A stretch of DNA of 64,000 nt from Photorhabdus akhurstii (GTDB taxonomy: Bacteria; Pseudomonadota; Gammaproteobacteria; Enterobacterales; Enterobacteriaceae): NCBI RefSeq assembly GCF_018448925.1, contig NZ_RCWE01000003.1, forward strand, positions 186,001 to 250,000, read 5' to 3'. The notes under the pieces are model-generated. The model ran no database searches, was not told where the DNA came from, and saw only the letters and a program-made list of their open reading frames with translations. Of this stretch, positions 47,396 to 57,867 are shown one piece after another (position 1 is the first letter of the stretch; each line of letters starts with the position of its first letter). The translations under genes and the position numbers were made by a program.

Positions 47396-47722
47396 ATGGT
47401 GACAGTCATTGTGGGGTGTAAATTGCCTCACGGGTTAACGATTGAAATTGATGGGAATAGCGTGACGCTAAACGGGATAAATTCATCAACAATTATTGGT
47501 GGTTATGGGCTGACATATGATGTTGATAAAGCGTTTTTTGACAAATATCTGGAACTCTATGCAGATACGGAATTAGTCAAAAATGGGCTTATTTTTGCCC
47601 AGGAAAAACTCAAAGAGGCTCGGACGGAAGCTGAGGAAAAAGCCGGGTTAAAGAACGGGTTAGAACCTATCGATCCCCAAAAACCGGGTAAGAATATCGA
47701 GCAGCGAAAAGAAGAGGATTAA
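47396..47722 (+). CDS. Small phage head-associated protein
   Basis: The 108-residue protein has an N-terminal beta-rich part ([20 protein letters not shown]) and a charged helical C-terminus. It starts one base after the capsid stop. Proteins of this look often follow DUF2184 capsid genes; the exact role is unknown. Confidence 0.6.
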   Translation: MVTVIVGCKLPHGLTIEIDGNSVTLNGINSSTIIGGYGLTYDVDKAFFDKYLELYADTELVKNGLIFAQEKLKEARTEAEEKAGLKNGLEPIDPQKPGKNIEQRKEED

Positions 47723-47726
47723 GCTA

Positions 47727-48167
47727 ATGGGCTTTGTTGTCGTTTTTGATGTCGTGAAATTTCGCACTCGTTACCCGGAGTTTTCTTCTGTCAGTGATGT
47801 CCTGCTGGATACCTATTTTATTGAAGCAACACTCTATCTTAACAATACGGCCCAAAGCCCAGTTAGTGATCTTGAACAACGAATACTGTTGTTGAATATG
47901 CTTGTTGCTCATATTGCCGAACTTAATCGTTTATCTGTTAGCGGAACAGCGGCCAATCCGCTCGTGGGGCGAGTTAGCAGCGCAAGCGAGGGATCTGTTT
48001 CCGTTTCGGCTGATATGGGCGTTGTGAGTGAACGTGCTGCTTGGTTTTTGCAGACAAAATACGGGGCTATGTACTGGCAGGCAACAGAGCAATATAGAAC
48101 TATGCGTTACGTCCCCGGCAGCTCTCCCTCTCACTATCCGTCATATTACTATCCACGGACTCAATAG
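47727..48167 (+). CDS. Head-tail connector (DUF4054)
   Basis: The 146-residue protein matches DUF4054 adaptor/connector proteins. It starts [35 protein letters not shown] and ends with [20 protein letters not shown]. It would join head and neck in an intact virion. It lies four bases after the preceding gene in the structural operon. Confidence 0.75.
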   Translation: MGFVVVFDVVKFRTRYPEFSSVSDVLLDTYFIEATLYLNNTAQSPVSDLEQRILLLNMLVAHIAELNRLSVSGTAANPLVGRVSSASEGSVSVSADMGVVSERAAWFLQTKYGAMYWQATEQYRTMRYVPGSSPSHYPSYYYPRTQ

Positions 48168-48175
48168 AGGCGCTA

Positions 48176-48590
48176 ATGTCGAATAGTATCAAGGGCGGTG
48201 ATGCAGCAAAACGCTATTTAAAGCAATTAGCCAAAAAGATAGGTGAAGGCAAAAAATTACGTTTTGGTTTTTTCAAAGACGCGACTTATCCCGATGGCAC
48301 TTCGGTAGCAATGGTGGCAATCAGTAACGAGATTGGCGATCCGAGGCGTAATAGGTCGCCCCGTCCGTTTTTTCGTAACACTATCAACGAACATGCTAAT
48401 GAATGGGGATGCAGCGTTACGGATGACCGGGGAAGTTATCAAGGGGCAAATTCAACAATCTATTCGTTCTTTCACTTCACCGGGCAATGCGGAATCAACT
48501 ATAGCTAAAAAGGGATTTGACGCCCCGTTGCGTGACACCAAACACATGCTGAACAGTGTTGATTATGTGGTTGATGGGGGGAGTGAATGA
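48176..48590 (+). pseudogene. HK97 gp10-like neck/tail-completion protein, frameshifted
   Basis: The first frame (MSNSIKGGDAAKRYLKQLAK to PRPFFRNTINEHANEW) stops making sense at about 48404. The +1 frame then continues DAALRMTGEVIKGQIQQSIR to a stop at 48590. The two pieces together make one gp10-like protein of about 138 residues. The second frame's stop overlaps the next ATG (ATGA), which proves it is the natural end. A one-base loss in the GGGG run near 48405 explains the break. Confidence 0.75.
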
Positions 48591-48958
48591 ATCTTCATAA
48601 TATTGTATCTGGTGCTGTCGGGATTGTTAATCCGCACTCACCTGGAGAGATACGGATAAGTGTGGGATATGATATTGCACCCAGTGGTAAGCAAGTCCCG
48701 CGCTACATCACAACACCCGTTACCGCACAAATCCAGCCACTGACTTTTACTGATCTACAACATACGAATGGCTTGAATATTCAGGGCATGCTCAAAGCGG
48801 CTTATGTGAATGGCAATTTTAATGCCGTCAACTGCCCCAGACAGCAAGGGGGTGATCTGTTGATTATTAATGGTGAAGAGTGGTTGATAGCGCAGATCTT
48901 GGAAGAGTGGCCGGACTGGTGCAAATTCGCTGTTACATTGCAGCGAGGGGAACAATAG
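48587..48958 (+). CDS. Phage neck/collar-type structural protein
   Basis: The 123-residue protein has the frame MNLHNIVSGAVGIVNPHSPG and ends LVI-type EEWLIAQILEEWPDWCKFAV. It lies between gp10-like and neck-terminator genes, with overlaps on both sides. The family is recognised only by position. Confidence 0.6.
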   Translation: MNLHNIVSGAVGIVNPHSPGEIRISVGYDIAPSGKQVPRYITTPVTAQIQPLTFTDLQHTNGLNIQGMLKAAYVNGNFNAVNCPRQQGGDLLIINGEEWLIAQILEEWPDWCKFAVTLQRGEQ

Positions 48959-49500
48959 TGGTAACGATAAATGTAACGCAAGACGATATAACAACCGCAT
49001 TACGCGGTTTTTTAATGGCCTTAATACCTAGGCGTAGCGTTATTTTGTCTCAAATAAATCGCTCACCGATGCCAGATAGCGATTTTATTGTTATGACACC
49101 ATTGAACAGCGCTGGTTTATCAACAAGTGTAGTGATCTATAACGCACCAACAGCGGCAGGTATGGGGGAGAATCTAATCACTCGGACGACACGCTGGACA
49201 TGTCAAATTGACTGTTACGGTCAGTTCGCTCATGAGGATGCTCACATTATTGCAACGATGGTGCGTACTGAATATGCGAGTGAGCTATTCAAGAGATCAG
49301 GTATCGATATGGCACCACTCTATGCCAGCGACCCGATTCAGACAACGATGATTAATGGTGAACAGCAGTATGAGTCGCGTTGGACATTTGAATTTACTGC
49401 TCAAATCAACCCCGTTGTGACAACAGAACAACTATTTTTCGACAGCATTACGCTGAACACTAAAACAGTGGAGTCTATTCATGGCAATTCCAATCAGTAA
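48958..49500 (+). CDS. Phage neck terminator protein
   Basis: The 180-residue protein begins at a GTG that overlaps the upstream TAG (TAGTG). The sequence [23 protein letters not shown] through [20 protein letters not shown] fits the LIC_12616/neck-terminator family found before sheath genes. Its end overlaps the sheath start by 20 bases. Confidence 0.72.
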   Translation: MVTINVTQDDITTALRGFLMALIPRRSVILSQINRSPMPDSDFIVMTPLNSAGLSTSVVIYNAPTAAGMGENLITRTTRWTCQIDCYGQFAHEDAHIIATMVRTEYASELFKRSGIDMAPLYASDPIQTTMINGEQQYESRWTFEFTAQINPVVTTEQLFFDSITLNTKTVESIHGNSNQ

Positions 49501-50968
49501 AGACGTGAGAATTAATCCGGGGGTGCTGTCGGCAGCGGGTAATGCTGTTGATCTCAATGGGTTATTACTGACAGATAATATATATGCACCTGTTGGTGCG
49601 GTGTTGTCGTTCTCGACTAAAGAGGATGTGGCGGCATATTTCGGTGGTGCATCCGAAGAATATAGCATGGCGGCTATTTATTTTTCAGGGTACAACAATT
49701 GTACAAAGACGCCCGGTCAATTGCTGTTTTCCCGATTTAATCAAGCGGCAGTATCGGCCTGGTTACGCTCAGGTTCTTTTAATGGAGTAGCTATTACCGA
49801 TCTGCAAAAAATATCTGGTGCGTTGAAATTCAATATCAATGGCACAGCAATAAATGCCGCAATCAATTTTGATGGGGTTAAATCCTTTGCGGATGCAGCA
49901 AAGAGCATTGAAACCGCGATTGGCAAGACAGTAACGGTTGTGTTCGATACCACCCGTAAGGCTTTCATTATCAATGTCGCCTCTGCCAGCATTAAACCGG
50001 AAGATACAAATATCACCTATGGTACTGGTGATGGGGCCGAGGCTCTTAAGTTCACTGGCGCACTAGGGGCAACGGTTTCTCAGGGGGCTACAGTGTCGGC
50101 GGTTCCTGATCTATTCGCTGTGATTAAAACGCAGTCTCAGCAATGGGCAGGTTTTACGACGGTATTTGAATGTACAGATGAACAGCATCTTGCATTATCC
50201 GCATGGGCTAGTAGTCAGGTATATCGCTATTTCTATGTTGCTTGGACAACAAGCGGCACGGCAAAAGTGAAAGGCAGTCAGGAAACTATCGCCCATAAAA
50301 TTATTGTCATTCACAGCTACGGGGGTGTCGTTCCTGTTTTCTGCTCTGATAATATGAGACCGGCAGCAGTATTGGGTTATGCGGCGGTGCTGGATTTTGA
50401 GCGAACTGAGGGGCGTGTTCCGTTTAAATTCAGAGAATTGAACGGCCTCAGTCCTGATGTGATCGATTCTGATGTTTATGATGCGCTGATTGCTAATGGG
50501 TATAACTTCTATGGCAATTATGCCGCCAATAATATCACCGAAAATTATTGGGCTGATGGCACAATAACCGGTGATTTTAAGTGGCTAGATTCCTTCTGTG
50601 GTCAAATCTGGCTGAATGCGAACTTGCAAGGCGCGGTTATTGCCTTGTTCAAATCCAACAAGACTATCCCTTATAACACGGCTGGCCGTGCGCTGGTGGA
50701 AGCCTCAATGAGTGATGTTATCCAGCGGTTTAAGTTGTGGGGCGGTATCCGATCAGGCGTAACATTATCGGCTGCACAAAAACTGGAAATTATTAACGCT
50801 GTGGGATCTGACGTTTCAACGTCAATAATCGCGAAGGGTTATTACTTGTATGTTGGGGAAATGTCTGCCTCTATGCGTGCAAATCGCACCAGCCCAAGCT
50901 GTACACTGTGGTATTGCGACGGTGGCAGTATTCAGAAATTCGAAATGGCATCTACGGAGGTTCAATAA
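49481..50968 (+). CDS. Tail sheath protein (DUF3383)
   Basis: The 495-residue protein matches DUF3383, the contractile sheath of a group of myoviruses. It has [20 protein letters not shown] at the N-terminus and the late segment [21 protein letters not shown]. It would contract to drive the tube. It is the largest structural gene before the tape measure and appears intact. Its stop overlaps the tube gene's ATG. Confidence 0.85.
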   Translation: MAIPISKDVRINPGVLSAAGNAVDLNGLLLTDNIYAPVGAVLSFSTKEDVAAYFGGASEEYSMAAIYFSGYNNCTKTPGQLLFSRFNQAAVSAWLRSGSFNGVAITDLQKISGALKFNINGTAINAAINFDGVKSFADAAKSIETAIGKTVTVVFDTTRKAFIINVASASIKPEDTNITYGTGDGAEALKFTGALGATVSQGATVSAVPDLFAVIKTQSQQWAGFTTVFECTDEQHLALSAWASSQVYRYFYVAWTTSGTAKVKGSQETIAHKIIVIHSYGGVVPVFCSDNMRPAAVLGYAAVLDFERTEGRVPFKFRELNGLSPDVIDSDVYDALIANGYNFYGNYAANNITENYWADGTITGDFKWLDSFCGQIWLNANLQGAVIALFKSNKTIPYNTAGRALVEASMSDVIQRFKLWGGIRSGVTLSAAQKLEIINAVGSDVSTSIIAKGYYLYVGEMSASMRANRTSPSCTLWYCDGGSIQKFEMASTEVQ

Positions 50969-51405
50969 TGTCAGACACAATCACTTCTGCTGATGCGGTA
51001 ATTACCCTGACTGTGACCAATTTATACCCGTCTGGTGTGCAATTACAGGGATTTGCCGCCGACAACATTTTCGAAACTGAGGCGTTGGATTTGGCTGAAA
51101 CGGTACGTGGGGCGGACGGTAAACTGTCAGCGGGTTTTATCTACGGCAATATCAATCAGACGATTCATATTATGCCTGATTCGGAAAGTCGCACTATTTT
51201 TGATACCTGGGCGACGACATCACGTACTAGCGTCGCTGTGTTCAGATGTAATGCAACGGTTATTCTTCCGGCTATCGGGCGTAAATACACATTAGTAAAC
51301 GGCGTTCTGAAGCAATGGAAAACCATGCCGGACGCAGGAAAGGTTTTACAGGCGGCGCAGGCCGTCATTGAGTGGGAATCAATAACAGGTGAGGCATATA
51401 GCTAA
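50968..51405 (+). CDS. Tail tube protein (DUF3277)
   Basis: The 145-residue protein starts [20 protein letters not shown], with GFAADNIFETEALDLAETVRGADGKLSAGF in the core, the DUF3277 tube type. The ATG at 50968 shares a base with the sheath stop (TAATG). Confidence 0.8.
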   Translation: MSDTITSADAVITLTVTNLYPSGVQLQGFAADNIFETEALDLAETVRGADGKLSAGFIYGNINQTIHIMPDSESRTIFDTWATTSRTSVAVFRCNATVILPAIGRKYTLVNGVLKQWKTMPDAGKVLQAAQAVIEWESITGEAYS

Positions 51406-51812
51406 TGGCACGTAAAGAAACCTTCATCGCTATGAATGATGATAATCGCGATAAAGGAAAGCTTTTTTACATTCAGGAAATGCCCGCTTCGCAGGCTGAA
51501 TGGTGGGCTATTCGTGCGTTGATGGCAATGGGGAGAGAGGGGTTGGATATCCCTAATAATTTTTGGGATTTAGGCATGGCTGCATTAGCGGTGGTTGGAT
51601 TGAAAGCAATTTCTCGCATTGCTCCTGATGAAGCCAGGCCACTACTTGATGAACTGATGGGTTGTGTGCAGATGGTTCCGAATCCGGCAGATAAAAAAAT
51701 CAAACGCGAACTGATCGACAGTGACATTGAAGAAATTGTTACCCGGCTGAAATTACGTGCAGAGGTGCTTAAGTTACACGTGGATTTTTTCAAAACCGCC
51801 AACCAATCGTAA
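51405..51812 (+). CDS. Tail assembly chaperone (zero-frame product)
   Basis: The 135-residue helical protein lies between the tube and tape measure genes, the fixed place of tail assembly chaperones. It contains MPASQAEWWAIRALMAMGRE and ends FFKTANQS. Seven codons before its stop is a slippery heptamer T_TTT_TTC (51785-51791), so a fraction of ribosomes should enter the -1 frame and make a longer protein (next entry). The ATG at 51405 overlaps the tube stop. Confidence 0.82.
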   Translation: MARKETFIAMNDDNRDKGKLFYIQEMPASQAEWWAIRALMAMGREGLDIPNNFWDLGMAALAVVGLKAISRIAPDEARPLLDELMGCVQMVPNPADKKIKRELIDSDIEEIVTRLKLRAEVLKLHVDFFKTANQS

Positions 51813-52021
51813 TCCCACCGCGCTATTCCAGCATCTCAAGACCATTCGGTATCGTCGGTTATACAAATGTCCCAGGTACAATAGCGACCGTTATCTCATC
51901 AGGAAAAGCAACGCTCTATGAACTGGATACAGTTTATGGCGTGGAGGACCTTTGGCAGTTAATAGAGATTATTCAGGTCGATAATCACAATGCTTACGTT
52001 TTACAGCAGGGTAAAAACTGA
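51785..52021 (+). CDS. Tail chaperone -1 frameshift extension
   Basis: After slipping at T_TTT_TTC the -1 frame is open from before the heptamer to TGA at 52019-52021. It reads RYSSISRPFGIVGYTNVPGT and later LDTVYGVEDLWQLIEIIQVD. The stop overlaps the tape measure ATG. The segment has no own start codon with a ribosome site, which fits production only by frameshifting. Conserved frameshifts at exactly this gene are known in many tailed phages (lambda G-GT being the model). Confidence 0.72.
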   Translation, partial: FFQNRQPIVIPPRYSSISRPFGIVGYTNVPGTIATVISSGKATLYELDTVYGVEDLWQLIEIIQVDNHNAYVLQQGKN

Positions 52022-54138
52022 TGGCAAACATTATAGATGAACTTGTTATAACGCTGGGGCTTGATGCGGCTGAATTTAGCGCAGGTGAAACCGCTGTGAT
52101 TGCCGGGATCGGTGGGTTGGCTCAGGTTATGCAAAAACTGGTTGACTCGTTTAATGATGGTGAAAAGAAAACCAGCAAATCATTAGACAAAACCGGTAAG
52201 AAAACCGAAAGAGTGGCAAAAGAAATGGAGGCGGCAGGAAAGAAAGCTTCCTCTTTCTTTTCCAGCATAAAGAGCCAGATCTTGGCTTTGGCGGGTGTCA
52301 CGGTCTCACTCGGTGGACTGAAAAGTTTTGTGACCAGTTTTACCGGCAATCTCAATCAGTTAAGTACTGCTGCTAATGCGTTCGGCATGTCGGCTAGAGC
52401 GCTTGATGGCGGGACAAAAGCAGGTCAAGCATTCGGGGTCAGTGCAAATGAGATTGTGAGGGCATTTTCACGCATTAATGATGCTAAAGCCCGACTAAAA
52501 TCAGGTGTTGCGCTTGATCCGGCTCTTGAGACGCTGTTAAAAACGGCATCACAAGCGGGTGTGGATATTGATATTGCCTCAGAAAGCACCGAATCCATCA
52601 TCCGTAAGCTGACGGGTGTTTTTCCCAGGCTTAATAAAGATCAACAGCAAGCTTACGGTGGTGAATTTGGGTTCGGGTACGCCGCGCAACAGTGGTTCTC
52701 ATCCGGTCACGCACTCAAAGATGTGGATAAATTTACAGCCAGTTCGGGTGTGGATGATAAATCTGTTGCCGCCGCGCATCGTTTTCGTGAACAGTGGACA
52801 GAGATAAGCCAGAGTTTTGAGAAAACAGGCTACATTCTGTTTAATGCCCTTTTACCATATATCAATGATTTCAATATCTGGCTAAAAAATTTAGCTGATT
52901 GGATGAATAAGCACCCAAAGGAGATTAAAAAAGCGGTCAGCGGTTTTCTCGATAAGATGAGTTTTATTGTTTCAGTCGCTAATCAGGCCACGGATGCGGT
53001 AGGCGGTTGGGGTAATGTCATCATTTGTCTGATCGGGTTGAAGTTTGAGGGGTGGTTATGGGGAATTTATCGCGCGGCTTCGTCCATGCTGAAAATGGGG
53101 AAAGGTGGCGGATTACCGGGAAAAGGGATTGTTGGGAAGGCCGGAATATATGGTTCTATCACATATGCGTTATATGATCCTGTGGAGTCAGTCGCGACTT
53201 CGATTGTTGGAGAAGAGACAAAAAATACACTGGATTCATATGGATTGTATCTGGCAAGCGACTGGACGCCTTTTTTTAGTAAAAAAGAATATGAAGCCTA
53301 TCAGGCAAAACTGGATGGTAAAGTCTCTCAGCCAGATACGACCTTAATCAAGGAGGTCAAAGAGGAAGAAAAACGCAGTGAAAACGACCGTATTATTCGG
53401 GCCGAGGATGAACGACAGCAGCGGTTGGAATACAGCAATAATTGGTTAAAAACTGCGTTAGATAAGCTGACCGATTCAATTAATAAACTGATTGATTCGC
53501 TCGTTCCTCAAGTTGCAGCCGCTGAAATGTCACCGAACACTACCGGTATGAAATTACTGGGTTGGCTATCACCAAAATTAGCACAACTTGAGCAGCAGTT
53601 CGGGTTACCGGAGGGTTTGTTACGTAGTGTTGCTATTACGGAATCGGGGGGCAATCAATATGCTGTATCTAGTGCGGATGCTAAAGGCTTATTCCAGTTT
53701 ATGCCAGGTACGGCCAAACATTTTGGGTTAATGGATGATGATGTTTTTGATCCGGTAAAATCTTCGGAAGCCGCGGCAAAATATTTATCTCAGCTAATGA
53801 GAATGTTTGACGGCGATTTAAGTAAAGCACTGGCGGCTTATAACTGGGGACAGGGAAATGTCATGCGGAAAGGATTGGGCGCTGTGCCAAAAGAAACCCG
53901 TAATTATATCCCAAAGGTATTGGCGAATATGCCACAACCGGGGGCTCATGTGGCCGCTCAGCGTTATTCGAATACGGTAAATAACAACCGTACCTCTTCT
54001 GTTTCTGAAAGTTACCACATCGGAACTATTCAAGTCAGCTCTAACGCTAACAATGTAAAAGGCGTGGTTGACGATGCCCGGCAGAAAATAGGTGGATCAA
54101 CGCTGGCAACAAGCTATTCAACGGGGGTAACTGGATAA
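52021..54138 (+). CDS. Tape measure protein with lytic transglycosylase domain
   Basis: The 705-residue protein has an N-terminal tape-measure part with alpha-helical and hydrophobic stretches (SSIKSQILALAGVTVSLGGL near residue 85), a charged central coil (EVKEEEKRSENDRIIRAEDE near 445), and an SLT domain from about 525 to 625. The presumed catalytic Glu is in RSVAITESGGNQYAVSSADAK and the family motif is GLFQFMPGTA, with LAAYNWGQGNV. It sets tail length and locally opens peptidoglycan during injection. At about 105 nm predicted tail scale it is mid-sized for a myovirus; that length is a rough rule of thumb only. Confidence 0.87.
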   Translation: MANIIDELVITLGLDAAEFSAGETAVIAGIGGLAQVMQKLVDSFNDGEKKTSKSLDKTGKKTERVAKEMEAAGKKASSFFSSIKSQILALAGVTVSLGGLKSFVTSFTGNLNQLSTAANAFGMSARALDGGTKAGQAFGVSANEIVRAFSRINDAKARLKSGVALDPALETLLKTASQAGVDIDIASESTESIIRKLTGVFPRLNKDQQQAYGGEFGFGYAAQQWFSSGHALKDVDKFTASSGVDDKSVAAAHRFREQWTEISQSFEKTGYILFNALLPYINDFNIWLKNLADWMNKHPKEIKKAVSGFLDKMSFIVSVANQATDAVGGWGNVIICLIGLKFEGWLWGIYRAASSMLKMGKGGGLPGKGIVGKAGIYGSITYALYDPVESVATSIVGEETKNTLDSYGLYLASDWTPFFSKKEYEAYQAKLDGKVSQPDTTLIKEVKEEEKRSENDRIIRAEDERQQRLEYSNNWLKTALDKLTDSINKLIDSLVPQVAAAEMSPNTTGMKLLGWLSPKLAQLEQQFGLPEGLLRSVAITESGGNQYAVSSADAKGLFQFMPGTAKHFGLMDDDVFDPVKSSEAAAKYLSQLMRMFDGDLSKALAAYNWGQGNVMRKGLGAVPKETRNYIPKVLANMPQPGAHVAAQRYSNTVNNNRTSSVSESYHIGTIQVSSNANNVKGVVDDARQKIGGSTLATSYSTGVTG

Positions 54139-54959
54139 TGGCATTTTCTCTCAATCAAACAACGGTACTTAGTGCGTTCCGTAGCGGCAACCTGCTATCT
54201 GCTGTTAACAGTATGATATCTCCTGGATATGGTATTTATTATGCATTCGGGCAGAGAGTGGGTGATAAGCCGTTTACGCCCGCATCATTCATTGCAGTAG
54301 AAGTCACACGAGAGGCATCAATCACTACTGCGCCGATAGAGAAAGGCGGCTATACATCATACAACAAAGTGCAGCGGCCCGGTGAAGTCCATGTGACATT
54401 TTCGTTTGAGGGATGGACCGGTTTTTCTGGTTCCGTGCCTAACTTAACAAACCTCACCCTGACGTCCCGTTCTGATGTTCTTGAAGCGTTAGATAAGATG
54501 GTATCCAGTGCTGAAATTTACGACATTGAAACACCTGATACTACGTACACAAGTTATGATTTGATTAAGTACGATTTTCGAATAAGGCAGGATAACGGTG
54601 TTACCTTACTGATTGTGACCGCAGTTTTCCAGGCGGTACAAGACATTGCCGAAGTGAAAATGAGCAGCAATGTTGCTAACAAGTCGAATACAACAAAGAA
54701 TGAGACAGCAAAAGGCCCAAGTAAAAATACCGAACAATCAACAGGTTCAACAAAACATGCCACACTATCCGATGTCAAAAAGGCTCTGACCGGATTGAAA
54801 AAATCCGTTTCCAGTGCTGCAACGCAAGTTGCTGATAAAGTTTCATCCGGTTTCAAGCGTGCAACAGAGACGATTACTGGTCCATTAAATGATTCTGTAT
54901 TGAGTGCCACCAACCATCTTAATGATGCAGTAGAAGAATTATCGAGGAAATTAACGTGA
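54138..54959 (+). CDS. Dit-like baseplate/tail protein
   Basis: The 273-residue protein has a beta-rich N-terminal domain ([40 protein letters not shown]) like Dit-type phage tail proteins that start the baseplate. The C-terminal third (about 185-273) is Lys/Ser/Thr-rich and low in complexity. It follows the tape measure with overlapping stop and start. Confidence 0.65.
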   Translation: MAFSLNQTTVLSAFRSGNLLSAVNSMISPGYGIYYAFGQRVGDKPFTPASFIAVEVTREASITTAPIEKGGYTSYNKVQRPGEVHVTFSFEGWTGFSGSVPNLTNLTLTSRSDVLEALDKMVSSAEIYDIETPDTTYTSYDLIKYDFRIRQDNGVTLLIVTAVFQAVQDIAEVKMSSNVANKSNTTKNETAKGPSKNTEQSTGSTKHATLSDVKKALTGLKKSVSSAATQVADKVSSGFKRATETITGPLNDSVLSATNHLNDAVEELSRKLT

Positions 54960-55261
54960 TTGAAATAGCGATCAGGGCGGCTAAGGCTCAGGAGTTCACT
55001 GTGACCTTGAATGAGCAGTCATGCATGATACGCCTCAATCAACGTGGCACAGGTTTATATATGGATTTAACCGTCAATGATAAACCTGTGCTACAGGGAG
55101 TTGTGTGCCTCAACTGCAATAAAATTGTCCGTTACAGTTATTTACGGTTCCAGGGTGAATTGTTTTTTGCTGATCTGGATGGTTTATCTGATCCCCATTG
55201 GGAGGAGCTAGGGCAACGCTACAAATTATATTACCTTTTTCCAGGAGAGGTGACTCAGTGA
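54956..55261 (+). CDS. Baseplate plug-type protein
   Basis: The 101-residue protein ([40 protein letters not shown]) fits the small baseplate plug family of contractile phages. It starts at a GTG overlapping the preceding TGA. Confidence 0.65.
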   Translation: MIEIAIRAAKAQEFTVTLNEQSCMIRLNQRGTGLYMDLTVNDKPVLQGVVCLNCNKIVRYSYLRFQGELFFADLDGLSDPHWEELGQRYKLYYLFPGEVTQ

Positions 55262-56154
55262 CGTACAAACAACACAATATCACAGTTGAATTTCAGCTAG
55301 TTGACGGCAAGACATTTGATGATAGCGGTAACAATATACTGACTATCGAAAACGCACGCGCTTATGTCAACATGGCGGCGTGGGGCGGCATATCAGGGAC
55401 ACAAATAACATTACAAATCTGGGGCTTAACAACCAGCCAAATGGCAACGTTGAGTTATCGCGGGATCTGGATTGGTAGTGAGAAATTCAACTTAATGCGT
55501 GTATGGGTGGATGGTAATGCTATATTTGAGGGTTTTATCAGTAATGCTTATGCAGATTTTAATCAGTTACCCGATACTCCCCTGACGATAACGGCCAGTA
55601 TGATGCTTGGCCTAAGAGCAAAGGAAGTTGAACCGTTCACTGCATCGGGAGATGTGGATATTATCGATATTATTACTGCGATGGCTAAAAAAGCGGATCT
55701 GACGGTTGAAAATTATGGTGCCACAGGTGTTATCTCCAATCCTCATTATACAGGAAATGTTGTTAATCAAATCCAACAGGTGGCAAATGCGCTAGATATA
55801 GACACTGACTTCGGGATTGATAAAGTGACTATTTGGCCTCATGGTCAACCGAAAGTTGAAAAACTGCTACTTACGTCTCCAGAATATGGGCTAATTGGCT
55901 ATCCCATATTTACTGGCGTGGGAATAACAGCAACTACCCTTTTCAGTAATGAAATTATTTTAGGTCGTAAGGTAAAAATAGAAACCTCTTTGCCGAACGT
56001 TAGCGGCACTTATCTGATAACAGGGGCGGAACACTACCTTACCTCCTGGCTTGATGGTGGTCAGTGGCATACATCTTTTAGTGGCACTCCAGTGAAAACA
56101 GAGGATAAAAACAATGGCAAAGCTGACAACAAAACCAACGGACATAAACACTGA
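55258..56154 (+). CDS. Baseplate hub protein
   Basis: The 298-residue protein begins at GTG 55258 ([17 protein letters not shown]), which overlaps the upstream stop. It has the hub-like fold signature [16 protein letters not shown] and a tail-tube-like domain; [17 protein letters not shown] is typical of gp44/gp27-type hubs. It carries the spike. Its C-terminal 40 bases overlap the spike gene. Confidence 0.72.
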   Translation: MTYKQHNITVEFQLVDGKTFDDSGNNILTIENARAYVNMAAWGGISGTQITLQIWGLTTSQMATLSYRGIWIGSEKFNLMRVWVDGNAIFEGFISNAYADFNQLPDTPLTITASMMLGLRAKEVEPFTASGDVDIIDIITAMAKKADLTVENYGATGVISNPHYTGNVVNQIQQVANALDIDTDFGIDKVTIWPHGQPKVEKLLLTSPEYGLIGYPIFTGVGITATTLFSNEIILGRKVKIETSLPNVSGTYLITGAEHYLTSWLDGGQWHTSFSGTPVKTEDKNNGKADNKTNGHKH

Positions 56155-56677
56155 AGCGAATGCTTTTGATTTTGTCATGAGGCAGTTTCTTAGTCAGCAT
56201 GTTTTTATCACTTTGGGCCTTGTTATTAAATCGAGCGGGAAAACCGTAGATGTAAAGCCGATGGTACATAATATGACGGGAGCAGGGAGAAAAATCGAGA
56301 ATGGAATAATCTATACTGTTCCAGTATTTAGTCTCCAGCGTGGTAACAGTGCTGTCATTATGAATCCTGTGGTTGGTGATATTGGTTTGATTGCTATCTG
56401 TGATCGTGACATTAGCAGCGTCAGAGCAACAAAAGCGCCGGCGTTGCCGGGCTCAAAAAGAACACACAATTATTCAGACGCAATTTATCTGGGTGGAGTT
56501 TTAAACGCAGAACCACAACAATATGTTGAATTCGTAGATAATCAGATAAATATTGTTTCACCGAATAAAATTAACGTAGTCGCTCCGACAACGGAAATTA
56601 CTTCATCAAATTCAATCACAATGAACTCACCATCTATTATATTAAATGGTGCGATTATTCAAGGTGGTGGAGGGTAA
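56114..56677 (+). CDS. Membrane-puncturing spike protein (Gp138 family), C-terminally truncated
   Basis: The 187-residue protein shows the Gp138 N-terminal OB fold (GKTVDVKPMVHNMTGAGRKI; NPVVGDIGLIAICDRDISSV) and the start of a beta-helix (NIVSPNKINVVAPTTEITSS). It stops abruptly after QGGGG. Shifting one base restores GNGGNATFDGTV before another stop. Family members continue into a pointed, often metal-binding tip, so the functional tip is probably lost here. Confidence 0.75.
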   Translation: MAKLTTKPTDINTEANAFDFVMRQFLSQHVFITLGLVIKSSGKTVDVKPMVHNMTGAGRKIENGIIYTVPVFSLQRGNSAVIMNPVVGDIGLIAICDRDISSVRATKAPALPGSKRTHNYSDAIYLGGVLNAEPQQYVEFVDNQINIVSPNKINVVAPTTEITSSNSITMNSPSIILNGAIIQGGGG

Positions 56678-57177
56678 CGGTGGAAATGCAACATTCGATG
56701 GAACCGTAAGATAGTTAAAGCTGTAAATAAGGATGATAAATATGTAGAAATGAAGAAACTAAGAAATCTTTGTGAAACCCAGGTAAATTTTTTATTTTTC
56801 TCGGTCATTGTTTTAACTGGTAACAGTATTAGTTGAACTGTGAAACTGGAAAAGGTTACGAGTATGTGCGACTTGGAAAAGAGCTTCTTTTGACTGATAT
56901 AGAGATAGAAGCAATGGTTCTGTACTATAAAGTCAATCACATTGAAGTCAACATTATTTATTTTAGCTGAAGTTTAGAGAATAAAGTATAGAGAACGGTA
57001 AGTTATAAACCTTAGTCACGTTGGTGGATATAGCCATCCTTGGTTTGGGGTTAATTGTTAACTCACTTGTCATTGTTAAATAGTGCACGTTTTAATGGCA
57101 AGAAAAGTTAAATAGCATATGAAATAATCACAAAAAGCTGTAAGATATATCAACCAATTAAAAATGAGAGATAAAGA
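56678..57177. other. Degraded region after the spike gene
   Basis: 500 bases with no intact frame. It begins with the out-of-frame spike continuation and then AT-rich DNA. Promoter and leader of the GNAT-like gene lie at the right end. Confidence 0.5.
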
Positions 57178-57711
57178 ATGTTTAATCTTGAGCAGATCGG
57201 GCATGTGGTAAGAAATAGCATGCAGATTATTGTTGATGAGCTTAAGCTTAACCTTGCTGTAGGGGATATCTCTAATGATGATTACAGAATCCTTTCTCGC
57301 GGATACGGCGAACTAAACTGGGATGAATGTTTGTCTAGGGTAGGAAACAGAGAAGATAAATTTGAATTTTGCTTAAAGCTGGTAGAATGTGGAAATGTGC
57401 AAGGACCTCCTTCTGGGCTAGCTTTATGTACATATTCCATTGATGAGGAAAGTTTTGAAATTCATATGATAGAGAACTTCTATCGTGATGACGCAAAACA
57501 CCCTTTAAATGGGAAAATGTTTCAACTTACTCTGATGGCTGCTTACATGTTTTGTAAATCTGCACAGGGTAAATATATCCGTATCATTGAGCCTGTTGAA
57601 GAAGTAATCTCCTATTACTCATCTTATGGATTTAACATGATGAAGTGTGGTTACATTATGGAGGCTGATATTGATACGTTTGAAACAATATTCAAGACAA
57701 TCAAAGATTGA
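57178..57711 (+). CDS. GNAT-fold-like protein carried in the prophage
   Basis: The 177-residue protein has a GNAT-like outline: a segment resembling beta4-alpha3 (MIENFYRDDAKHPLNGKMFQ) and a C-terminal part IRIIEPVEEVISYYSSYGFNMM typical of beta6/alpha4. The classical Q/RxxGxG/A motif is not clear, so activity is uncertain. It has its own leader and a hairpin after it, and its AT-rich composition differs from the phage genes. It behaves like a moron (accessory cargo). Confidence 0.55.
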   Translation: MFNLEQIGHVVRNSMQIIVDELKLNLAVGDISNDDYRILSRGYGELNWDECLSRVGNREDKFEFCLKLVECGNVQGPPSGLALCTYSIDEESFEIHMIENFYRDDAKHPLNGKMFQLTLMAAYMFCKSAQGKYIRIIEPVEEVISYYSSYGFNMMKCGYIMEADIDTFETIFKTIKD

Positions 57712-57867
57712 TAAAAAAAAGACTAGACACTAGAGTTTATAGTGATAGCATACGAAAACTAACAAATATTAGTTTGTTTTTTGTGCAAGAGAAAACTTTG
57801 TTAATGTGAACACCCCTTATGGGCTCAGGCTCAAAGCTATTGGAGAGAAAATCTCTTAGGAGTCATT

